Made by a program: the position numbers and the translations under genes. 64,000 nt of DNA. Source: Branchiostoma floridae (taxonomy: Eukaryota > Chordata > Leptocardii > Amphioxiformes > Branchiostomatidae). Positions 13,401 to 25,400 of this stretch are shown piece by piece (the stretch's first letter is position 1; the number at the start of each line of letters is the position of its first letter). The stretch is taken from assembly GCF_000003815.2 (NCBI RefSeq), contig NC_049989.1, positions 15,837,990 to 15,901,989 on the forward strand. The letters are read 5' to 3'. The notes beneath the pieces are model-generated. The model was not told the DNA's origin and made no database searches. It saw only the letters and a list, made by a program, of their open reading frames with translations.

Positions 13401-16400
13401 CAAGGACACCTAGGTGGAATAGCACCAATTATTATTGCCCTTTTTGGCAGTATTCCCCTGAAGAAAGTGACAGACAATAAGCAAAACATTGACTGTGATT
13501 GCAGTGTTCTCACCAGGCCTTTTCAGCATAGCGGGCCGATACGCTGTGGGCTGGAAAAATGACGCTGTAAAAAGCCCGCTACGCTGCTTTTTCATCCAGC
13601 GTAGCGGCAAAAAAATGGGGAATAAAAGAAAAATATCGTAGTAAAAATACATAGGCACGCGCCAAGCACGCGCCTTCGCTGTTTCAGGAAGTTATCAGCT
13701 CGATGTGAGGTGTTTTACAGCACCGACCCGCCGTACCGCTGTTTCGCAGCCCCTCCCACCCCCTTGCGTTCCCGCGCGCGGAAATGTAAACACAGACGCG
13801 AGAGGGCCTTGCCCGCACGTGATTAGCGGGGTGGGATCTCTCCCCGGAACAGCCGGAATAGCGGCGTTGATAAACAGAGGCTGTTACTAGCAGTTGCGTC
13901 TTTCTTTTTCAGTACGGAAAATAGAATCAATTATTTCTGACACATTTCTAGAGCAAGAACGGGTCGCGTTCCAAAGTTTCCTGTTCTAAATTTTGCGTGT
14001 GCCGCCCTGCGTTCGTGCCAAAAAAATAAAATAAAATGAGTAGCGCGTGTGCTGCGAGTGATCAGTGGGGTGGGATACCTCCCCGGAACAGCCAGTTCCC
14101 GGGGAATGTCCTTATTTGGGGAGCTGGGTTGACCAACATAGGCTGTTACTGATAGTTGCGTAATTTTTATTTCAGCGCTGGAAATAGAATCAATTCTTTC
14201 CGACATAATTCTGGAGCAAGAGCGGGTCGCTTTCCCAAAATTCCTGTTCTAAATTTGAAGCTCTTTGTATCGGCATTCGTAAGATACAAACCATCGTAAG
14301 TTTGTATGTAAAACCCGGGCGTTTAATAGTTTCGCCGACAAGCCTCCCCTTGTGGCCCCGCCCACAAACCGCCAGGGCAGTATCGGCACCTTTCCGATAT
14401 GATCAAAGGGCCGCCGGCTATCAATCAAACGCGGCTGTTGTTTACAGTTTCAGTCATGTGCCGTGTGCAAGTTTACAGCGAACTTCAACGTAATATTACA
14501 TTCCTTGGACTTTCTTTCCCACAGCGGTGCTTCTACAAAATATTTATTAGACTGTAACACGGAGTCCCACATGTTTTAAAGAATGGAATCTGACGCGGAA
14601 CAGCGGTTTTTACCGGGTATTTTCTTGAAACATGTCCGTGGGAATATCGTCTAAACTCTAACGGCGAGGCGGCGACGCAGGGAGACCGTCAACAAAAGTC
14701 GCACGGCTGCTAACAGCGATACTAGCGCTATAAACAAGCGCTTCAACTTCGGATGGCAACCAGGACAATATTTTTAAGTACTGTTGAGCTGAGTAAAGTT
14801 TGTTGTTTATGACCGTATGAGTTTTTAGTAGTCTGTGAATCTTTGACCCGAAATATTGTTACGTCAAACTGCTGACGAGAAGTTAAGTGACTGCTGCGAT
14901 TATCGTAGATATGGCCCTAAAAAAATGATGAAATAAGCCTTCTCAATAGCCTAAAATGCAAGAGCTTCCGGGGGGCTTCGCCCCCCTGGGTCCCCCCACC
15001 GGGGCTCTGCCCCTGGACCCCGTCGGGGGCCTTCGGCAGCCCCCGGACCCCTGCCCGACGCTGTGAAAAATTCCTGGTGAGAACACTGGATTGTATGTAT
15101 ATCTTGGTTATGAATAAAGAGTCAGTTACTCTCGAACCTGATGATATCATTCATGAAATAATGGGTAATGTTATGGTTTCTTCAGTAACTCCTGTGGACT
15201 ATCACACATTTCTTCTTCACCTTCAGCAGCCTACACTGTTCCTTGAAGTCTTCGTCCTCATCTGAGTCACAGTCTGGCATCTGGTAGATCTTGATTCCAT
15301 GCTGAGCGATCTCCTCCAAAATCTAGAGAAAAAAACAAAAAAATTGTACTAAGTCTTCTTAATATATAACAATTTTGTCATCAAGCTTTTAGACTTTATT
15401 CATGGTGATGGTCATAGAATTTGCAGAAGAAAATAATCATTGCATATCAAGTTAAAATCTTGATGCTTTCAGGCCAAGTAACATACCTAAAATGTGTAAG
15501 TTATACAAAAATGTAATGTTACAAGCCTCAGCCCCAGAGGTGTAGCCAAAAGCATGTGCTACACCAAATACCGTAGGTATGCCGTCAAGCACCAGGGTGA
15601 CCATTCCAGGATTAAGGTGTTCAAAATTTCTTTTCCCTCAAAACATTGTAAGGTAGAACACTTTGCCATTAAGTACTGTACGTGTATCCTTTATTAGATA
15701 GTTTTAAACAACATTTTCAGCTTACCCTTGCTTTTAGAGCCCGGACCTCCTTTGGTGTGAGGGTGTCGGCCTTGGCAATGACAGGAACGATGTTGACCGA
15801 GGGGGCAGGGCCTTCATGAACTCTACATCCAGTGGCTTCAGTCTACAACAGGGGGTACAGAAAATCATTTAAACACTGATGGGAGGGGGCAGGGTCAACT
15901 CTACATCCAGCGGCTTCAGTCTACAACAGGGGGTACAGAAAATCATTTAAACACTGATGGGAGGGGGCAGGGTCAACTCTACATCCAGCGGCTTCAGTCT
16001 ACAACAGGGGGTACAGAAAATCATTTAAACACTGATGGGAGGGGGCAGGGTCAACTCTACATCCAGAGGCTTCAGTCTACAACAGGGGGTACAGAAAATC
16101 ATTTAAACACTGATGGGAGGGGGGCAGGGCCTTCATGAACTCTACATCCAGTGGCTTCAGTCTACAACAGGGGGTACAGAAAATCATTTAAACACTGATG
16201 GGAGGGGGGCAGGGCCTTCATGAACTCTACATCCAGCGGCTTCAGTCTACAACAGGGGGGACAGAAAATCATTTAAACACTGATGGGAGGGGGGTAGTTT
16301 TAATGAGAATCGGGGATGTAAGAAGATATTCTTCACATACAAATAAGGGGTCTAGGAAAAATCTTGAATTGCCCTTTTCTTAAGTTATAAGAGGCAATAT

Positions 16401-19400
16401 GAGGGCAAACAAAACTGTCTTTCAATAAAATAAAATACTGAAGAAAAAAAGATAATCCCTACCTATCAGTATCAACCCTAATTTTGCAGGACTGAAACAG
16501 GAAACAAAACATTTTTTTTCCTTGGCCTAAGGACTAAACATATAGACTATATGCATGTAGCCTGCAGTACTGACCCATGTCCATAGGGGGAGATGAAGTA
16601 GAAGCAGCAGTGTACTCTGTTGTCCACAATGTTCCGTCTGTTCAGCCCACTCTCGTCATGGAAATACCTCTCAAACTGGTCGTCTATGTACGACAGGATG
16701 GGCTTGAAGCTAAAAACACACATTGAGTATCTTTGTGAGTGTGTGAATCAAAACATAAAGGGCTCGAAATACTTTTTTCAGCACCAGTGCAGGTAACATT
16801 GAAAATTACCTGTACCTATCAAATTTTACCTGCACCACTCTGAATTTTGGAAGTATGGATCATACTAAAATTGTTCAGGAACCATTGCTTTTCTTCTTCT
16901 ATACTTTATAGGTGGTAACAGTCAATGCAGCTTATGACAATCCACATACATCTACATCATATGAAATTTATGTATAAAACCCAGTACATGGACCAGTGCA
17001 GGTTAGGTGCAGGTAGACACCAGAAATACCTGCACAGCTCTAATTTTACCTGCACTAACCTGCATATGCAGGTGGTATTTCGAGCCCTGACATAGCAATT
17101 GTTACTGAAACAGAGTTGTATAAAAGAATCACTTCATTCTAGCAAATCTTTGGAGTTATCAAACAAGAACTGAGGTGTTCAAATGGTTGTTTGTACTAGA
17201 ACTGTCATAGGGAAGAACTTGTTGCCACCAAGTACTGTAGGGGCATCCTCACTAGACAGTTTTAAACAACGCTTGCTAATTGATGTGCAACGGTTAGGTG
17301 TGACAGGTCGTTCAGTATAACCGCATGCTTGCGAAGCTGGTGTGTTACACTGAAGTGCAATTATATCAACTATATAGATACAGATACAGAAAACATTTGG
17401 TTTACTACCTCTAAATAGTTTTGATTTACTTGTACGTAACAAACTACATGAAGTTGGTGACATAATGGCTCATAAGGCTATCCGAAAAAGACAAGTTATT
17501 ATTGGCTCCACTCCTTGGGTATTGCCAAAAAGCAAATGGGCTTGCCACATGAAAATCTATTTGTGTTTGATGGTCCAACTCTAAAATATGTCATATGATA
17601 AAGCTCGGAATTCTGGGGGCCATAGGATGGAATTTCTGTCCCAAGACTGCCATGCATCCAAACCTATTACAGTGTATAACCAATTTTGATCCAACAGCTG
17701 AATACAGTCAGCAGGGTATGTTTACATGTTCCTGTCAGCTATTGGCCGTGACCTTTGGTTCGACCCATAACATGGGTCACTGTTAACAGCCAGCTTGACA
17801 TACAATCCCTCAGTAAGAGATGCCCTATGGCTATGTGAGGAGTCTACTGTTGACTCTCTGTAGTACCATAAAATGATAAATGCCTTAACATTGAATTTTG
17901 CAATGGGGAGAAAATGGAGTGTTCACAGTAGTTTTTAGATTGCAGTTGAAATAAGGACGGTAGGTGGGCAGAAGACAATACAAGAATTTTCACAGTGGTT
18001 TTAATTTTGTTTGCTGTGAAGAAAATAGCATGAAAAATTTCAACATTTCATTAAAAAAAGAAACTAACTTGTTTGTACATTTATATATTGTTTACATGAA
18101 AAATTGGATATTCTAATTCAATATGCTACATTTGTGGGATTTAAAAAAAATTGGGTCAGAAAAAGGTGTTGTACTGAAGGTGTTTTGACTGTTTTGGCAG
18201 CTCATGTAAACAAACAGGGCTGTGTTGTGTACAGCTAATCCCCTACAACATCTGTGACATATAAGGTCGTAAAAATTGTTTCAGACAGAACTAGGTCAAA
18301 ACAAGAGGGTCAGCCAAGTAAACAACAGCTTTAGCTCAAAATGAGATCAAAAAATTTGTTTCAAACATCCACAAACTCAAAGCCATATATAAAGTGTATA
18401 TCCATCTATTTTTGCCAGGACTTAATTTCAAGGTAGAAGGGGGAAACAGGTCTTCAAAGTGTTTTGCATTTGTGCTTGAATGAAACAACTCTGTAGATGG
18501 AATACCCATTAAACTGATTAAATGCACTGCGATCAACAGCATGACACACCACTGAAATGTCTTAATACATACCACATATACTGACGAAAGGTAGTAGACT
18601 CTGCCTGACCGTTTCCAAAACCACATCCAGTTGCCTGAGTAATTGCTATTTGGCGTATTTTATTACCTGAATGTCTAAGCTTTATGGACGTGTTCAAGGA
18701 ATGTTCAATATTTTTGAGAGGATTTGAGAAGAATTTCTTCTAAAATTAGCTTAGTGTCAAGTTAAAGTCTATGCCATTTTAAATGCGGAAAGATCCGATC
18801 ATGTGACCTACCAGTCCTTACTGTTGATGGCGTCCCCGTATCCGGGCGTGTCCACGACCGTCAGCCTCAGTTTCACCCCTCTCTCTTCAATCTCTACCGT
18901 CGATGCGTCAATCTTCACTGTCTGTTCAATTTTCTCTGTAGGGGGGTTGAACGGCATTCAGAGTTAAGGCCACACCAATTTTATTTGTAGTTTCTCGGAA
19001 ATTTTCAGAAAAAAATTGGGTCAATCGATCAGAAAAATTTTTTAACAACTTTTGCAAAAAGTCAGGGATAGGAGAGATTGAGGGGCTTACTCAAGTTACA
19101 GTTTATTTACCTATTTATTCATTTATTTGTGTTCTTTTACCAGGGTAAGCTCCATCAGTGACTGACACAGTTAATTTTGGGGGTCCCTGGTAGCAAAGTC
19201 CAAAGTTTGAAGAAAAATGAGAAATGTACCGTCCAAAATAGGCACGTACAGCTACTGGAATTTGAGGCCCATAGTTAATTTGAGAAGAAAAAAGGCTGTG
19301 AAATTTTGTCAACACAGGGTGTGACCATCAATTTGAAAAGTCAACTCGGTAAAAAATAGGGTCGGGAAATCCGAGAAACAACAAATAAAATCAGTGTGGC

Positions 19401-22400
19401 CTAACTTACACACAAAGAGATTTTAGGATAGAATGTGTCTGCTTGGATGTATTTTTTTTTCTTTGCTACATGTACATGTATCAAAGATAATAATAAGGAT
19501 AAACCAAAGCAAACAAAAATAGCTTTTTTTCAGTTATCACAATGCTCAAACAAGACATTTTTTTCTGCAAAGCCCTGTGTGAAAGTCAAAGAACTTACAT
19601 ATACATCTAACAAATATAATTCAGAACAGATAAATTTCGTACAATTAAGAATGTCCAAAAATATAGTGTGCAAGAAACCATTAAAAAAAAGAGTCATGGA
19701 CAGTATGGTCTTAAAAAGTACACATAAATTTTGAGACTCAAAGAGATTCTTGACTTATTAGCATTACACAGCATTCTTAGTGGATGTCTAAAATTCATCT
19801 ATGCACATATGTACTTATTGTAACAAATTCCCAAATATCTTTCAAATTACATGGGCAAAAGAACACAACGTATCGTGCAGCTGTATGCAAATTACCACTG
19901 AGTCCTGGAGGCAAAAATATCACTGGATGATAAGAATGCAGTGAGGTGTAAAAATTGCCCCTTTAATTACATGTAGCTAGCATATCTTGGTTGACACTGT
20001 GTCCGTATTTCAGAAGGGACCTAAATGGGGGTCTCGTGTTCGAGGAGGTGCCTCAAGCACAATAGAATAAAGGAGAAGGGCTAGCAACCCCTCACTGTGA
20101 AAAAAAAATGCTACTGCAACAGCAAGGAAACTTGCTTCCTTATGTGCCACTAGGCACTACAAGGGGGAAAATGCTCCTACAGTTCCAGAGCAAGCTGCTA
20201 GGGGGCTCAAGCATATACCACTTCTTCCTTACACCAAAAGCTACCTGCTACCAAGAAATCAAGACCATAGCATGTACAGGTAAAAGATACAAAAAAAATT
20301 GAAGTTCTGCTGCAGTACCAAGGTCACACACCAGGGGGTCCAAAATTGACCTTGACCTTCGTCTTCCCAACCCCTACCCACATACTAAATATCATCATAG
20401 TCCATCAAGAGGTTCTCAGGTTATGATGTCCACAAATATCCGGAAACACAAACACACAGACAGACACACACACAGACACACTCAAAACTATACCTCCATT
20501 TTTCATGGAGGTAACAACAACAACACCTACCTGCAGCTCCTGGGATCTCTCTCTCTGGATACAGGTCTGTCAGGAACAAGCTGTTAATCAGGGTAGACTT
20601 CCCTAGTCCTGACTCACCTAAAACATAGACACAAGCAAACTTTATCAGTATAGCATTGTTACCACAATAAAACACAATTTTCTGAAAATGAAGTCAAGAA
20701 AAAGGAAGAAAATCATTGCACAATATTTTGTACAATATGATTTTCATCAGAACAGAATATTGCCCTTCGTAGTAGTAGTAGTCCACTGTGTTCTGCTGTT
20801 GCAGTGGTTGTAAAAAAATTGAGTGTTGGAAATGGTTCTAAGATTGCAGTAGCAATACCAGGGCTTGAAATACCACCTGCATATGCAGATTAGTGCAGGT
20901 AAAATTGGAGCTGTGCAGGTATTTCTGTTGTCTACCTGCACTGGTCCATGTACTGGGTTTTATACATAAATGTCCTATAATGTACATGTAGGTGTATATG
21001 AATTGTAATCTTAAATAGAAGAAATAATAGCAATGGTTCCTGAACAATTTTAGTATGATCCAATACTTCATAAATTCAGAGTCGTGCAGGTAAAATTTGT
21101 CTGGTGCAGGTAATTTTCAATTTTTTCGAGCCCTGAATACACTGTCACATACTATACAGTGATGGCACCACTGGTGAAATGGTCACAACGAAACTGTGAC
21201 TGTACAATCATCAAGAAAATTTCAAGAAATACAGTACGCTAGACCTATTTTTTCAACAACGCTTGCAGGAGTTATTATTAACTGTATGTAAATTGTCCAT
21301 ATCATGTCCAAGCATGGAAAATACTTCTAAATATACATTTCACATGTAGCTTGAAACCAACATCAGAGACGCATAAAACATTGAAATGGAGAAACCATTC
21401 AGGGCCAAACTTGTACCCAGTATGTCAACATTACTCCTTGACCTTTTAGCTTGCCAAAACACTGTTCCTGCATACACGATCTCTTGCTATTTAGAAGTGT
21501 TAAAAGAATGCTATTATGCTGGTAAATGTTATTGTTGACTTTGTCTTATACAAGGAATACTTTCATTCAAACCTTATGTTGTTGTCCAAAAATAAAATTG
21601 CTAATCAGACAAGCACACGTCTAACTGTATTTGCCGGATCTGGAAAGTATGATTTTTCCTTGAAGAATAAAATAAGATTATACTTCTCACCTATTAGTAT
21701 ATGATATTCACATTCATAAAGTATCAATCTTGCAAACCGGGAGGGTCATTTCCTCTTTGGTCTTACACTGTAGTTTAAACATATTGTTACACACTTTAAA
21801 GTGATCTTTTTTTTTATTTTGCTGCAAGTAAAAATGTATGAAAAATATATCCCCAAATTTCGGGCCGGTAAAAAATTGGTTCAGGCAACTAGATCTTTTT
21901 ATGTAAATTTGCGAGTGAATTTCATAAAACTTGCTCTACCCTGCCTATAATCTAATTCCAGATGTGTTCTATTTCTATAGTTTGGGCCATATGGTCGCCA
22001 TCTTGTAACAGCCTACTTAAGTTGTGATACAGTCCGAACAGGAATGTAAACAAACCCAATCCCAACAAGCAACCTCCCTGAACTTTCACAGACAAGGTAA
22101 CAAGGTTCTAACTGGTCTTTGATACCCATGTTCTGTATCCCTAATCCCAATGTATTCGTGGAGTCTATTCCTTGCCAAAACAATGTGACGTTCTATTTTC
22201 TCTGTTGTGGTTAACCGACAAGTCCAGCTTTAGACTACAAACTTGGCGACATGCCCGTCTCAGCTTACCATACCACGAGGTAAAAACAACTGCAATCTGA
22301 TGTCAACATACGAAGGAAGGAGTGAAATCAATCCATTTAATCTATATGATTCTCTAACATGAAAAATGACTATCAGTGCAGTAGTAACACAATACATGAC

Positions 22401-25400
22401 CAGTTAGACATGTTTTCAAAAATTCACTGGCTATATACTATAATAGAGTGAGGTTTGTACAGTGTACATGGTCTTCTTCTCTTATATGACAAACTTAAAC
22501 GTTAAAGAACAAGAATTGAAGAAATATGGTGAGTGCAAAATGTATATTTGTAAAATATCAGATTTGCTTTCATTCTACAGAATTAAGGTCACATACACGT
22601 ATACCAAGTGGCACACAATCGACCTTGACCTTTGTCTTCCCAAGAGTCATCCACATAGTATACCAATTATCAAATACATTAGTTTTTGCTGACCACAAAT
22701 TTCCAGAAACCCACAAAAAACTGTGTTAAAATAAAATACAGACACACAGACAGACACTGCAAAAACAAGACTTCCATTTTTTATGGACTTAACACTAGCA
22801 ATAAGTTGCTTTCAAAATGTTTTTTAAAGAACCTACCAACAACCATGAGCGTGAACTCGAATCCCTTCTTGACGGACTTGCGGTGGACCTGGTTGGGCAG
22901 GTTGGCGAAGCCCACGTAGCCGGGTTGCTCCGGATTCACGAACTGCTTTGCGGTGCACATGGGGGAAAGGATCCGCACGGCAAGTCATTCATGGGTACAT
23001 GGGGAGCATCCACAAACACGGAGAACACAAAAAAAAACAAGGAAGAACAAGGGAACAGGGAGCAACAATATGAAGAATAAGTTAGTTCCCGTGACAACCT
23101 GTCAGTTATTAATCATTATGATATTTTTTCCTTCACTTAAGAACATTTTTTCCGTCTTCTATTTTCGTTTTCATTATTCGTACTGCATAATATAATGCTC
23201 TCTTCATAAACATTCCATCTAGAACTAAAACCACTTATTTGTGTTAACTCCTGAGTCTTTAAGTTTAACATTGTCTTCCTTTCTGTAATACTTTGCTTCT
23301 TGATATTCTCTGCCTCAGAAAATAGGTGATAGAAATAGTAAAACTTTGCCAACAGAATAGAAAACCTTTCCCAAGCAGGGGATAAATGAAAGGACTGACA
23401 AAGGCAACATCTAATAGTAATACTACAGTGAAAAACCATGCACAAAACTTTTGTTTTGAGAACAAAAGGGGATACTACTGACAGGCTGTCTACAGAACAG
23501 TCTACAACTAGTAACACTATTACTATTAGTATCATTAAATAGACAGTGGAAACAATTGTGATCTAAACAATGTCTAGCCTTGCTTACTAGGTATGTAACA
23601 GGCTTACATATAATTATCCTAGCAAAGAAGACAGTCAGCGTTCTCAGCAAGGCCTTTTAGGGGGTGGAATTTTGCTAGACTGACCAAACCTACACCTCAT
23701 AACCAAGGCTAGACAATGCAGAGTCTTATAGGAAAGAAAGCTGAAAGAGGGATATCTAAGGAGTGAAAGTTGAGCGTCTTTGATAAAAGTCGTGCATCTT
23801 CTTGATATAACAGCTTTTAAGATTCTATGAGGAAAACAATCTCCATTTCCTTGAATTATGATTTGTTCCAAAAGTTACATTCAACAAAATTTTACATGCA
23901 ACAACAACTTCTATCAAAGACTGTACAGAACTACTACTACTACTACTAGTCTAAACTACATGTAATCACATGGGCATGCAAATGGTCGTTGAATCAACAC
24001 TTAAAATAATTGCTAGAAAAAAAACTGAAGAAAGGAAAGGAGAAGTGAACTGGATGGAAGAAAAGCAGGGGAATGGTCAGAATTAGATTAGTGATGTAAA
24101 CGACGCACCTAGAGGAAAACAGAGACGTAAATACAAAAACATGGGAACTTTTGAATTAATTAAAAGCACAAAAATGGATGCTACCGGTTTGCTACACCTT
24201 ATGTCCCGTAGCTTGAATGGTTTGGTTAATGCGGTGGGGGGTGAAATGGGTTTACCCGCATTATCAGGAAGAGTTACCTTTGAACTAGCAATACGATCAT
24301 CACTGAAAAACCCAGAGGTGCGAATGGCTTCCCGAGCCGACTGACGAAAAACAGAAGAGAAATGAAAAAGATTATTTCTTGAATGCAGGGCTCGAAATAC
24401 AGGTTACACTTAAGTTACAGTGCAGGTAAAACTTTTTTTTTCTCTGATGTCTACCTGCACTGGTTCATGTACTGGGCATACTGAACATGTATGTGGATTT
24501 CTGTCTGCTATACTAGTAGTATAACAATTGCTACTACTTTTTTGAAATCACTGAAATGCCAAACAAACAGTTTCCAGTGATATATAAATAATATACTTCA
24601 GAACTAGCTGGGGCAACGTCGCAGAGGAATTGTAATCCTCCATGCGACGTTGCCCCAGCTACTTCAGAACCTATTCTCTTCAATGGAATGAAAATTGAAG
24701 AAAATGAATGGTATTAATATTGGTAAAATTTATCTGATACTGGCAAATTATATTGCAAGTACGCAGAAGAAAGTATTTCGAGCTCTGAGAATGTGTAAGG
24801 TGCCCCATTCTGTGCGAAGGTGAAACTTCTTCCCGTGCCCACACATGTTTTCAAGTGCACTGAACAAACAAAAAATGGGAACACTGGCATAAATCAAGTT
24901 GTGGTCAAAACAGACTGGTACAGAAAAACAGTCAAGTTGACTGTTTTGTTTACACACATAAATTCACCCAAAAGTGTTAGCTCACAAATCGTCAAGAAGA
25001 AAAATTACATTTACAAATGCTTCATGTACCACTTTCTCCTTTTGTTGTTCAGAACTATAAGATATAAAAGTTTGGATACAGCAATTCCACAGAATGAGGC
25101 ACCTAAAAAGCTTGAAATGGAAAAAAAGCTTCATGAACAAGATAGATCCAGTGTCAGATACCCTGCTGTACTGGTTGAAGCCTGGCCTATGTCTTCCTGC
25201 CCTGGTCCCCGACATGTTTGTGATAAAAAGGCGGTAGTTAAAACAGAACCAGCGGGTTGGTTAGTACCGAATAAATTACCACTCGGACACGAAAGCCACA
25301 GGCATACCGTATATTCCGGTTTCTTGTACGTTGCCTGCCACAGTTTAGACATGGTTCAGCAAGGATTGACAACCAAGAGGTTCGTGGTCCAAGCCCCGAA

